Of a stretch of DNA of 64,000 nt, positions 9,893 to 21,302 are shown in pieces. The DNA is from Orychophragmus violaceus (lineage: Eukaryota > Streptophyta > Magnoliopsida > Brassicales > Brassicaceae). The stretch is from the NCBI GenBank assembly GCA_030180135.1, contig CM058231.1:31933034-31997033 (forward strand), given 5' to 3'. The position numbers were made by a program, and so were the translations under genes. How positions within the stretch are numbered: position 1 is the stretch's first letter; the number at the start of each line of letters is the position of its first letter. The notes under the pieces are model-generated. The model was not told where the DNA came from, did not search any database, and saw nothing but the letters and a program-made list of their open reading frames with translations.

Positions 9893-12800
9893 GGTTTTTC
9901 ACTTGTAGATGCCTTTGAGGCTTGGTTTTGTATTAAGTAATTGCTACAATGTACCTGCTTTAAGCAGAGTTGTTTTTCATTTTCTTGTAAGAATTTGAAC
10001 GTTTTCATTTTGATAAAAGACAAGTTTTGTTCTTTTGATCTTAATGAAATATTAATTGTAGCACCCTATTCAAGGAATGAGTTTTTATATCTTAAACCAA
10101 AGAATGCCTAAATGTAACATAAATACCAAATTGGTTTAAATCTAATGAATTAAACCTGATTTTCTTGGCATAAATGTCTTGGTCACAGAGAGTAAGTCGG
10201 ATTCAGAAATCCCATAGTTATGAACTGTTGGGCTCATTTGAATGAATGTCTTATGAGACTTGAATTCTGCTTACTAGACCAAAAGACAAAGGGCCCATCT
10301 TAGCCGAGCTAGAGAAAGGCCCAAAGGCTTATTGGAGATTGAACATACTCATGTATGTGGTCCGATGAGCAGTAATGCCAAAGAAAATTTTCTGTACTTC
10401 ATTGTCTCGACTGATTAATTCAGTGAGTAAGACTGTGTTCATTTGATGAGACACAAGAAGGAATTCTTTGACATGGTCGAAAGAGTTCTAGAATGAGGTA
10501 TAGAATGTGAGTGACAGAAGTATTGAGACTTTGGATTAGATCCAAGTGAGAATACTTAAGTCATCGATGGTGTGATCATCTGATTGAGTGTGAAGTCGTT
10601 TCACAGCTCATTTCTCCTGAAAACCTGTAGGTGTTTCTGTGAGAAAGAATCAGATCTTAACGGAAATTATTAAAGATGAATCACACGAATCTTCCATGAT
10701 ATTTTAAGAATAACGCTCTAGAAATATCTAAGTTTACGCTGAAATAGTTCCACCAATATCAGTTGAAAGACACCACGTAAATGTGGATTGGAATCGATCC
10801 AAATTCGTCTTTACTGAGTATTAGTAGTTGAGCTACTTCGCTGGTTGTCCCAGGGAAACCAAGGCTTATTACTTTTACGTCCATTCTGTTTTCTAAGAAA
10901 GGAAGTTATTTTCAAGAAGAACAGTGGGAGTAAAAGTATAACTCGAAGTTTTCTTATGGAAACCAAGGCTCGGTACTCTTACGTCCATTCTGTTTTCTAA
11001 GAAGGAAGTTATTTTCCAAGAAGAACAGTGGGAGTAAAAGTATAACTCGAAGAAATTCGAGAAATACAGGAGGCTGCTTAACCTATTGAGGGAGAGCAGC
11101 GGAAGGATTTACAGATTTCTGTAGAATCTACACCTGTGGAGCCTAAAGTTCGCAGATATGAAAGAATCAGTCACTAATCCGAGAGTGAATTCTCGTCATT
11201 AGTTGAGCCTGATGATCATTGAATGTTCGCATGATCTGATGATCATTCAAAGCGACGAATCTGCGAAACTCAAAGAAGCGAAAGTGAGCCCGGACTCCGA
11301 AAAAAAAAATTACATTTGTGTAAGTTAGCTTCATCGATCCATTCATGGATGGAAGCGAACATATCGGAGTTGGAATCTTCGTTCTGTTGAAGTAGTCAAG
11401 GTTTTGACTTAAGCAGGAACGAAATGGAACTGTGCGTTTACTAATAGATAAGTGGGAGCAATATTGCATTTCTCAAAGTGTATGTCGATGACATACTGAT
11501 TCTCGGATATAACGTCCCAATGCTGTAGTCGGTAAAGGACTAGCTTGGGAGTTGGTTTAATGATTGACATGGGTAAAGCCACGTAGTTCTTGGATTTTGG
11601 ATCTAAAGATAGAGATCCAAAAGAGCTGGTAGGACAACGTCAGGATTCTTAAATTGACAAAGTCCTACACGTTTTGAGCAATCCAAGAAGGGTTTTATGC
11701 CAATGTCACATGGCATTAAGTTAAGCAAGATAGAGTATCCTACGATAACTGCTGAGCTTAAATGCATGGATAGGATTCCATATGCTTCGGTAATTGGATC
11801 TATCATGTATGCCATGAAACGTACTTGTTTGATGTTGCTTTAATGTTAAGCAAGACAAGTAAAGACCAGTCAAATCCAGCAAAGAATCAAGTTTCCTAAA
11901 GTATGTCCTAAAGTATTTGAGGAATACTAAGGATAAGTTCTTGATTTACGGAGAAAGTGATGTGCTACAAGTCAGCAGAGTCTGAAAGGCAAGTTTCCAA
12001 CAGACAAAGATGATTTCCGGTCACAGTCCGGTTATATCTTGTGTCTGTCTGGCGGTGAAAGGCACTGTTGCTGACTCCATGACTTAAACTGAACATTTCG
12101 CAGCTTGGAAAGCGGCGAAAGAGGTTGTTTGGAAAGAAGAGTTCGTCACTGAACTTGATGTGATTCCCAGCATAGATGAGACTAGCTGCACATCAGAGGT
12201 CCAAACACCTTGAGATAAATGACAGAGATGTTAAGTAGATCAGCAAGTTTCAACAAATGAGAACGTTGCTAATCTATTAACGAAGCCACTCCTTAGCCCT
12301 AAGCACGAGTCACGGACTGTAGCTGTAGGATAAGTGAAGTTAAGATGTAGTCTTAATTTCAGTGGGAGTTAGTAAAGGCCTTTATTTAGTTATTGATATG
12401 TTCTTGTAAAACATTTGAGATGTTTAATAATGAAATTATTATTTCAAGATTATTTTAACTGTGATGAAATAATCGTTCCAAAATGATACGAACCATTTTA
12501 TAGGTCATCGAAGTAAATGACTTGATCTTGAGTCATCGAAGTCATTTAGCTTGATCATGAGACCCTATATTTGATAGATGGCTTATATCATCCTGTCCCT
12601 AGTCGAAGGTTGTTGAAATTGGAACACCAACAACCGTGTGAGACTGGATTGGTACGTGACTTATGACAAAGTCTCAGTGTGTCATAGATGCGCGGCATCA
12701 AAGTCAGTACATAGGTGTATGTTTGGGAACATACGACCGGACAAGACCCGCTTATGAGAACTCTTCAGGATATTTATATCTGTGTCATAAGAGATTCTCA

Positions 12801-13207
12801 CTACGACTATAGAGTATAGTCCTTAGACCTGAGTTCGCATGCATGTGACTGCACATGGACTGATGCACTTTGATCATTGTCTAACGCTATCGTTCTGCGA
12901 TAGTTATAAGGACCTTGTTTGGGTGTATTATGAAATGAGTAGTTTACAGTGATGGAACAAGACGGGATTTGTCCCTCCAATATAAATGGAGTGAATATCT
13001 CTAGGCCAATCGGAGATTTGAATACTGGAAAATGCATGGCCATGCTCAAACGGACTGTCCCGAGTCGTTTGGATTGTCAGTATCAAATCAGAGTCCGATG
13101 AACAAGATTAGGCTTTATAAGGATGACACTAATCTTGCCTTATGACTAATCGAGATATTGAGACGAAAGGGATTATGAATACAGAGATTCCAGTACAAGT
13201 GGGAGAT
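9893..13207 (+). pseudogene. decayed pol of element A
   Basis: Relics only. An integrase stretch reads THVCGPMSSNAKENFLYF near 10,340-10,410. A YVDDILILG reverse transcriptase motif lies at 11,481-11,510, RNase H remnants at about 12,060-12,350, and the polypurine tract AGTACAAGTGGGAGAT abuts the 3' LTR. A local tandem duplication of about 130 bp lies at 10,860-11,060 in the integrase-RT linker. The same broken sequence is shared with B and D. Confidence 0.8.
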
Positions 13208-13678
13208 TGTTGGAATTATGTCCAGTAATCTCTGTACTGTCTCTAGAAAGTAAGAGTATGTCAATGATCAGACATAAGTCATATAATACTGGGGGTCATG
13301 ATGGCTTGCTAGAGTCCGCTCATGATCTATAAGTCTTGGACTTATTGCCTTTATTATATGATCCCATATGGGTCACACGCCTAAGCTAACAGGAAAACGT
13401 GTAGGAATGGTTTAGCAGAAATACGGTAAAAGTGCTAGGCATTTACTGTACTTAGAGAGAATAAAACGGTTTAGGCACTGTGTGTCGATCGATGCACAAG
13501 GCGTGTCGATCGACACAGTGCGCGAACGCCTCGGAGTAAATTGGCATTTGGGCCAAATGGCCCAAAACGAACTGAACAAGTTTTATATAAACTTAAGACG
13601 AGTTCAGGTCGAAAAGAAGCCCTAGCCGCGAGCCTCCTCTCTCTCTCTGCGCCGATTTCCTCCTGGTCTAGCAGCCCC
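13208..13678 (+). repeat. 3' LTR of element A, left piece
   Basis: Starts TGTTGGAATTATGTCC after the polypurine tract and is interrupted at GCCCC (13674-13678) by element B. It resumes at 21,099, after the repeated GCCCC at 21094-21098. Confidence 0.95.
13485..13513. promoter_or_regulatory. twin TCGATCGA palindrome module, A 3' LTR
   Basis: TCGATCGA at 13485-13492 and 13506-13513, 21 bp apart, as in the 5' LTR. Confidence 0.85.
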
Positions 13679-14345
13679 TGTTGGAATTGTGTCCAGTAAT
13701 CTCGGTACTGTCTCTAGAAAGTAAGAGTATGTCAATGATCAGACATAAGTCATATAATACTGGGGGTCATGATGGCTTGCTAGAGTCCGCTCATGATCTA
13801 TAAGTCTTGGACTTATTGCCTTTATTATATGATCCCATATGGGTCACACGCCTAAGCTAACAGGAAAATGTAAAGGAACGGTTTAGCAGAAGTACGGTAA
13901 AAGTGCTAGGCATTTACTGTACTTAGAGAGAATAAAACGGTTTAGCCACTGTGTGTCGATCGATACACAAGGTGTGTCGATCGACACAGTGCGCGAATGC
14001 TGTCGAGTTAATTGGTGTTTGGGCCAAATGGCCCAAACGGAACCGGACAAGTTTTATAAATAAAACTCGAGTTCAGAACCAAAAACCCTAGCCGAAAACT
14101 CTCTCTCCCTCTGCGCCGAGTTCCCCTAGTGGCCTAGCAGCCTTCTTCCTGATTGGTGTGCGTGTGTGAACCTCTGGAGGATTCATCTCTCGGTGTATCT
14201 CTGATCTCTGACCTGTTCCCTTTCCGCTGCACAAAACAGGTAAAAGGTAAGATCATCATTGTTTCTATTCAAGAGAACCTAGATCCGCATGTTTAGGATG
14301 ATCTGAATCTGGAATTGAATCAGGATTGATCTAAACATTCCTTCA
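13679..14345 (+). repeat. 5' LTR of element B
   Basis: TGTTGGAATTGTGTCC ... CATTCCTTCA. Twin palindrome at 13956-13984, TATAAATA at 14055-14062, splice donor CAG/GTAAAAG with GT at 14240-14241. Confidence 0.95.
13956..13984. promoter_or_regulatory. twin TCGATCGA palindrome module, B 5' LTR
   Basis: TCGATCGA at 13956-13963 and 13977-13984, 21 bp apart, about 70 bp upstream of the TATA box. Confidence 0.85.
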
Positions 14346-14346
14346 G

Positions 14347-14359
14347 TGGTATCAGAGCT
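14347..14359 (+). promoter_or_regulatory. primer binding site, element B
   Basis: TGGTATCAGAGCT one base after the LTR end; initiator tRNA-Met type. Confidence 0.9.
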
Positions 14360-14540
14360 ATTGGTTCTGGTTTTTTCTTGTTTAGATTCATGTTTAGGAT
14401 TGTTTTCTTGTTTAAAAGGTGTTTTGAATCAACTACTGATAAGAGAAATCACTTAAGCAACAAGGAATTGAAACCTAAACACATATGAAATCGCAAATCC
14501 AAGCTATATTGACTTGGAATGCGATTTTCAAAAGTCAGTA

Positions 14541-14845
14541 TCGATACGATCGCATGGATCGATCGATACGATCGCATGGATCGGTCGATACAGTCTATCG
14601 GCTAACCCTGTTAACGCGTGAAAGCATCGATCGATGCAGGATCGATGCAGGTTCGATGTTGGTGCATCGACCGATGCGGTTGGTGCATCGATCGACACGG
14701 TTAGGGTTTTGGCTCGGTTCCGTGCATGCGTGAGAGCATCGATCGATACAGGATCGATGCACGATCGATGCAGGATCGATGCAAAGAGCATCGACCGATG
14801 CGGTTGATGGATCGATCGACACGGTTGGTTCATCGATCGACATGG
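14541..14845. repeat. array of TCGATCGA-type palindromes in B leader
   Basis: About twelve ATCGATCGAT-type sites. Pairs at 14666/14688 and the run 14790/14811/14832 show 21-22-bp spacing. It occupies the same place as the arrays of A and D. Confidence 0.85.
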
Positions 14846-15971
14846 TTGGTTTAAGGCTCGGTTTAATAATTTTATTAAAATTAATTCATCCTGGTTTAAT
14901 AAACAGATTTAATAATTTTATTAAGTCTGGTTAAACCGGGATAAGAAATCCAATGTCGAAAGAATTATTGGATTTAGTGCCTAAACCAGGATTTTCTAAT
15001 TTGATTTGGTTGGACCAAATAAATTGAGAAAATCCGGTTTAGTAAATAACCGGTTGACAATTGTGGTCATCGTAGTAATTAAAATTTGGTTAGACCAATT
15101 TTAATGAACCAGACCGGTTATGTCATTTAATTGGACAATTGGGTCATGTCTTGGACATGGACCAATTCTTGGGCCTCGGGCCAAGAAGTTAAAACAATTG
15201 GGCCAATTATTTGAGTCTTTCTTCAGATTAATTTAAAATTTATTTTATAAAGGATATAAATCGATTTTAAATTAAAATTTCCGATGTTTTGAAATTAGAA
15301 AGTTTCTTAAATTAGAATTTTCTAGATTTGCATGATTCGGATTTTAAGAAATTTTCTAAAGTTAGAAAGTTCCGGTTTTAGAAAGTTTCCAAAATTAGTA
15401 GGTTTCCTAAAATGAAAGTTTCCCGAAATAGTAATCTTCTATTTTGGGAATAAGATTTTAAAATAAACCTACGAACCTCAAATAATATCAAGCGTTGGAT
15501 GTCTTGTCCAGGCTATGTCAGCTGTCGAAGCCCATTCAATTGTATTCATGGCCTTACAGTGTGAGGGTGTCTGCTTTTGCGTGGGTAAGACGGTTTGTGA
15601 TTCATAAATGTCATTGGGAGTCCCAGACATTAATGATTACATGACTGTATAGTCTGGTTTTCTTGACTGGGCCATCGGGAGTCCCGGGCCTTGAGACATC
15701 AGAGTGGATTGGGCCTCGAGCCCAGATTCACAACCAAGAGTTATATCACGGATATAATTGGCCGATACAGGGCTTACCGATATAAGCTAAGATTGGGTGA
15801 CGGCCAGTGGCCCACTTTAATCTTAGTTATATGTGGATCTTGGAATCATTATATTCTATTGAGGGTAACTTATGTTATTGAATATAATGCGTGATTAATC
15901 ATATTAAATTTAATACGAGATTAATCATATTGAACATATTAACTAAAATCCTTTTATCTTAATTTTCAGTT

Positions 15972-16847
15972 ATGACTAGCACAAACAATCAAAACACTTT
16001 CTCGATCTGGTCTGTCCTTAAGATGGACAAGCTGAACGGATCAAATTTCTTGACTTGGTCGCGGAACCTGAGGCTAGTCCTCAGACAGGAGAGAAAGGAC
16101 TATGTCCTTGAGAGAGCTCTCCCCGTGAGGATCGGGTCCAATGCTTCTCATGCAGTATATGATGCTTGGAATAAGCATTATAATGATGCGGTAGATGTGC
16201 GTGGTCTGATATTGGCTACCATGGATTCAGACTTGCAGAAGCAATATGAGAACATGGAGTCGCCAATAGAGATGATCAGCAGCCTGAAATTGAAATTTCA
16301 GGAGCAGATAAGAGTGGAGAGATACCGGTTGGTTAAGTCTCTCACTAGCTGCAAGCTACCAAATGATAATCCAGTGAGTCCTCATGTCAGTAAAATGATG
16401 GGTTACATTGATAACCTGAGGAAACTGGATTATCCAGTTAGCCAAGAATTGGCAACTGAGATCATTCTGCAGTCACTGCCGTCAAGCTATGATAAGTTCA
16501 AAAGGAACTATATCAAGAAAGGCTTAACGAAGACGCTGACTGAACTGCATGATATGCTCAAGACAGTTGAGCCAAACGTGAAGAGTACCCTGTACAATCT
16601 CATGAACGAGAAGGGTAGGTTTACTAAACCTAATGCTGACAAGGGTGAAGACAAAGTTGTCCAGATTTTGAATCATGGCAAGCGTGTGTCTTCTGAGCCC
16701 GAGTCAGATACCTCTTACGTTGGTAAGTGCTGCTACTGTAAGGAGACAGGGCATTGGAAGAGAGATTGCATTAAATTCATGGAAGATGATGAGGAGTTAA
16801 AGTCGATGTATGCGACTACTTCCTCAGGTATTCATGTTATTACTTAA
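15972..16847 (+). CDS. Copia gag, element B
   Basis: 291 residues, start MTSTNNQNTFS, with the LNGSNFLTWSRNLR region and CCHC knuckle CCYCKETGHWKRDC. It stops at HVIT just before VLDTGCG, so gag is separated from the protease, as in D, by a stop. It is nearly identical to the A and D proteins over its length. Open gag frames in all three copies, next to dead pol, suggest that gag was retained longer than pol. Confidence 0.87.
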   Translation: MTSTNNQNTFSIWSVLKMDKLNGSNFLTWSRNLRLVLRQERKDYVLERALPVRIGSNASHAVYDAWNKHYNDAVDVRGLILATMDSDLQKQYENMESPIEMISSLKLKFQEQIRVERYRLVKSLTSCKLPNDNPVSPHVSKMMGYIDNLRKLDYPVSQELATEIILQSLPSSYDKFKRNYIKKGLTKTLTELHDMLKTVEPNVKSTLYNLMNEKGRFTKPNADKGEDKVVQILNHGKRVSSEPESDTSYVGKCCYCKETGHWKRDCIKFMEDDEELKSMYATTSSGIHVIT

Positions 16848-19800
16848 AGTTCTACCTTAAAGGTATTGGATACTGGTTGTGGCACTGATATTTGTGATAA
16901 TATGCAGAGCCTAAGCAACAGTAGAACGTTGAAGGAAGGGCAAGTGAAACTACATGTCTGGAAGGAGCTTGGGATGCTGCCTCAGCCGTAGGGTTTTCAC
17001 TTATAGATCCCTTTGAGGCTTGGTTTTGTATTAAGTAATTGCTACAATGTACCTGCTTTAAGCAGAGTTGTCTTTCATTTTCTTGTAAGAATTTGAATGT
17101 TTTTCATTTTGATAAAAGACAAGTTTTGTTCTTTTGATCTTAATGAAATATTAATTGTAGCACCCTATTCATGGAATGGGTTTTATATCTTAAACCAAAG
17201 AGTGCCTAAATGTAACATAAATACCGAATTGGTTTAAATCTGATGAATTAAACCTGATTTTTCTTGGCATAAAGTCTTGGTCACATAGAGTAAGTCGGAT
17301 TCAGAAATTCCATAGTCATGGACTGTTGGGCTCATTTGATAAAATATCTTATGAGACTTGAATTCTGTTTACTAGACCAAAAGGTAAAGGGCCTATCTTA
17401 GCCGAGCTAGAGAAAAGCCCAAAGGCTTATTGGACCTGGAACATACTCATGTATGTGGCCCAATGAGCAGTAATGCCAGAGAAAAATCTCCTGTACTTCA
17501 TTGTCTCTACTGATTACTTCAGTGAGTGTGACTGTGTTCATTTGATGAGACACAAGTCGGAATTCTTTGACATGGTCGAAAGAGTTCCAGAATGAAGTAT
17601 AGGATCTGAATGACAAAAGTATTAAGACTCTGGATTAAAACCACGAGTGAGAATACTTAAGTCATTGATTATGTGATCATCTGAATGAATGTGAAATCGT
17701 TTCACAGCTCATTTCTCCTGAAAACCTGAAGGTGTTTTCTGTGAGAAAGAATCAGATCTTATTAGAAATGATTAAAGATGAATCACACGAATCTTCCATG
17801 ATATTTTAAGAATAACGCTCTAGAAATATCTAAGTTTACGCTAAAATAGTTCCACCAATATCAGTTGAAAGACACCACGTAAATGTGGATTGGAATCGAT
17901 CCAAATTTGTCTTTACTGAGTATTTGTAGTTGTGCTACTTCGCTGGTTGTCCTAGAGAAACTAAGGCTTGTTACTTTTACGTCCAATCTGTTTTCTAAGA
18001 AAGGAAGTTATTTTCCAAGAAGAACAGTGGGAGTAAAAGTATAACTCGAAGAAATTCGAGACATACAGGAGGCTGCTCAACCTGTTGAGGGAGAGCAGCG
18101 GAAGGATTTACAGATTTCTGTAGAATCTACACCTGTGGAGCCTTGTCCGAAGGAAACCAAGGCTTGTTACTTTTACGTCCATTCTGTTTTCTAAGAAGGA
18201 AGTTATTTTCCAAGAAGAACAGTGGGAGTAAAAGTATAACTCGAAGAAATTCGAGAAATACAGGAGGCTGCTTTACCTATTGAGGGAGAGCAGCGGAAGG
18301 ATTTACAGATTTCTGTAGAATCTACACCTGTGGAGCCTGAAGTTCGCAGATATGAATGAATCAGTTACTAATCCGAGAGTGATTTCTCCAGAATTAGTTG
18401 AACCTGATAATCATTGAAAGTTCGCATGATCTGATGATCATTGAAAGCGACGAATCTGTGAAATTCAAAGAAGCGAAAGTGAGCCCGGACTCTGGAAAAT
18501 TACGTTTTATGTAAGTTAGCTTCATCGATCCATTCATGGATGGAAGCAAACATATCGGAGTTGGAATCTTCGTTCTGTTGAAGTAGTCAAGGTTTTGACT
18601 TGAACAGGAACGAAGCGGAACTGTGTGTTTACTAATAGATTAGTGGGAGCGATATAGCATTTCTCATATTGTATGTCGATGACATACTGATTCTCGAAAA
18701 TGACGTCCCAATGCTGCAGTGAGTAAAGGACTGGCTTGGGAGTTGGTTCTAATGATTGACATGGGTAAAGCCACGTATGTTTTTGGATTTTGGATCTAAA
18801 GATAGAGATCCGAAAGAGCTGGTAGGACAAAGTCAGGATTCTTATCCCGACAAAGTCCTACACGTTTTCAGCATTCCAAGAAGGGTTTTATACCAATGTC
18901 ACATGGCATTACGTTAAGCAAGACACAGTGTCCTACGATAACTGCTGAGCTTAAATGCATGGATAAGATTCCATATGCGTCGGCAATTGGATCTATCATG
19001 TATGCCATGAAACGTACTTGTTTGATGTTGCTTTAATGTTAAGCAAGACAAGTAAAGACCAGTCAAATCCAGCAAAGAATCACTGGATTGCCGTAAAGAA
19101 TATCCTAAAGTATTTGAGGAATACTAAGGATAAATTCTAGAGTTACGGAGAAAGTGAGGCGCTACGAGTCGGTAGAGTCTGAAAGGCAAGTTTCCAATAG
19201 ACAAAGATGATTTCCGATCACAGTCCGGTTATATCTTGTGTCTATCTGGCGGTGCAAGGCACTGTTGCTGACTCAATGACTTAAGCTGAACATTTCGCAG
19301 CTTGGGAAGTGGCGAAAGAGGTTGTTTGGAAAGAAGAGTTCGTCACTGAACTTGATGTGATTCCCAGCATAGATGAGACTAGCTGCACATCAGAGGTCCA
19401 AACACCTTGAGGATAGGTATAACCTATTCCGTAAGATAAATGACAGAGATGTTAAGTAGATCAGCAAGTTTCAACGAATGAGAACGTTGCTAATCTATTA
19501 ACGAAGCCACTCCTTAGGCCTAAGCACGAGTCGCGGACTGTTGCTGTAGGATAAGTGAAATTAAGATGTAGTCTTAATTTCAGTGGGAGTTATTAAAGGG
19601 CTTTATTTAGTTATTGGATATGTTCTTGAAACAACATTTAAGATGTTTAATGAAATTATTATTTCAAGATTATTTTAACTGTGATGAAATAATCGTTCCA
19701 AAGTGATATAAACCATTTTATAGGTCATCGAAGTAAATGACTTGATCTTGAGTTATCAAAGTCATTTAGCTTGATCATGAGACCCTATATTTGATAAATG

Positions 19801-20426
19801 ACTTATATCATTATGTCCCTAGTCGAAGGTTGTTGAAATTGGAACACCAACAACCGTGTGAGACTGGATTGGTACGTGACTTATGACAAAGTCTCAGTGT
19901 GTCATAGATGCGCGGCATCAAAGTCAGTACATAGGTGTATGTTGGGGAACATACGACCGGACAAGACCCGCTTATAAGAACTCTTCAGGATATTTATATC
20001 TGTGTCATAAGAGATTCTTACTACGACTATAGAGTATAGTCCTTAGACCTGAGTTCGCATGCATGTGACTGCACATGGACTGATGCACTTTGATCATTGT
20101 CTAACGCTGTCGTTCTGCGATAGTTATAAGGACCTTGTTTGGGTACATTATGAAATGAGTAGTTTACAGTGATGGAACAAGACGGGATTTGTCCCTCCAA
20201 TATAAATGGAGTGAATATCTCTAGGCCAATCGGAGATTTGAATACTGGAAAATGCATGGCCATGCTCAAACGGACTGTCCCGAGTCGTTTGGATTGTCAG
20301 TATCAAATCAGAGTCCGATGAACAAGATTAGGCTTTATAAGGATGACACTAATCTTGCCTTATGACTAATCGAGATATTGAGACAAAAGGATTATGAATA
20401 CAGAGATTCCAGTACAAGTGGGAGAT
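16848..20426 (+). pseudogene. decayed pol of element B
   Basis: Begins with VLDTGCGTDIC (protease site) out of a usable frame. Integrase, YVDD reverse transcriptase (about 18,671-18,690) and RNase H remnants follow, as in A. A tandem duplication of roughly 200 bp lies at 17,960-18,340 in the integrase-RT linker. It ends with polypurine tract AGTACAAGTGGGAGAT at 20411-20426. Confidence 0.8.
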
Positions 20427-21093
20427 TGTTGGAATTGTGTCCAGTAATCTCGGTACTGTCTCTAGAAAGTAAGAGTATGTCAATGATCAGACATAAGTCA
20501 TATAATACTGGGGGTCATGATGGCTTGCTAGAGTCCGCTCATGATCTATAAGTCTTGGACTTATTGCCTTTATTATATGATCCCATATGGGTCACACGCC
20601 TAAGCTAACAGGAAAATGTAAAGGAACGGTTTAGCAGAAGTACGGTAAAAGTGCTAGGCATTTACTGTACTTAGAGAGAATAAAACGGTTTAGCCACTGT
20701 GTGTCGATCGATACACAAGGTGTGTCGATCGACACAGTGCGCGAATGCTGTCGAGTTAATTGGTGTTTGGGCCAAATGGCCCAAACGGAACCGGACAAGT
20801 TTTATAAATAAAACTCGAGTTCAGAACCAAAAACCCTAGCCGAAAACTCTCTCTCCCTCTGCGCCGAGTTCCCCTAGTGGCCTAGCAGCCTTCTTCCTGA
20901 TTGGTGTGCGTGTGTGAACCTCTGGAGGATTCATCTCTCGGTGTATCTCTGATCTCTGACCTGTTCCCTTTCCGCTGCACAAAACAGGTAAAAGGTGAGA
21001 TCATCATTGTTTCTATTCAAGAGAACCTAGATCCGCATGTTTAGGATGATCTGAATCTGGAATTGAATCAGGATTGATCTAAACATTCCTTCA
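20427..21093 (+). repeat. 3' LTR of element B
   Basis: Same length and almost the same sequence as 13679-14345; followed by target duplication GCCCC. Confidence 0.95.
20704..20732. promoter_or_regulatory. twin TCGATCGA palindrome module, B 3' LTR
   Basis: TCGATCGA at 20704-20711 and 20725-20732, 21 bp apart. Confidence 0.85.
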
Positions 21094-21098
21094 GCCCC

Positions 21099-21302
21099 TT
21101 CCTGCTTGGTGTGCGTGTGTGAACCTCTGGAGGAGTTATCACTCGGTGGCTCTCTGATCTCTGATATACCTTCTCTTTCCGCTGCATAAACAGGTATAAG
21201 GTGAGATCTGATATTGTTTCTATTCAAGAAGAACCTAGATCAGCATGTTTAGGATAATCTGAATCTGAGAATTGAATCAGGATTGATCCAAACATTCCCT
21301 CA
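21099..21302 (+). repeat. 3' LTR of element A, right piece
   Basis: Continues the LTR broken at 13678 and ends CATTCCCTCA; followed by AATGA, the target duplication of A. Confidence 0.95.

Larger units (their letters stand above)
14240..15969 (+). other. putative leader intron of element B
   Basis: Donor GT at 14240 in the LTR and acceptor TTAATTTTCAG (AG 15968-15969), two bases before the gag ATG. Position and sequence match A and D. Confidence 0.45.
13679..21093 (+). mobile_element. Copia LTR retrotransposon B (complete, 7.4 kb)
   Basis: LTRs at 13679-14345 and 20427-21093, each 667 bp, differing at about one position by eye. Perfect target duplications GCCCC lie at 13674-13678 and 21094-21098. 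It carries a primer binding site, a palindrome leader, an open gag frame, decayed pol and a polypurine tract. It inserted into the 3' LTR of its own relative A, in the same orientation, and is the youngest layer of this nest. Confidence 0.97.
6483..21302 (+). mobile_element. Copia LTR retrotransposon A (interrupted by element B)
   Basis: LTRs at 6483-7157 and 13208-13678 plus 21099-21302, with perfect 5-bp target duplications AATGA at 6478-6482 and 21303-21307. The net length without B is about 7.4 kb. The two LTRs differ at only about two positions by eye, so the insertion is recent. Order: LTR, primer site, palindrome-rich leader, gag joined to the protease start, decayed pol, polypurine tract, LTR. 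It inserted in the integrase region of element C in the same orientation. Confidence 0.95.
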
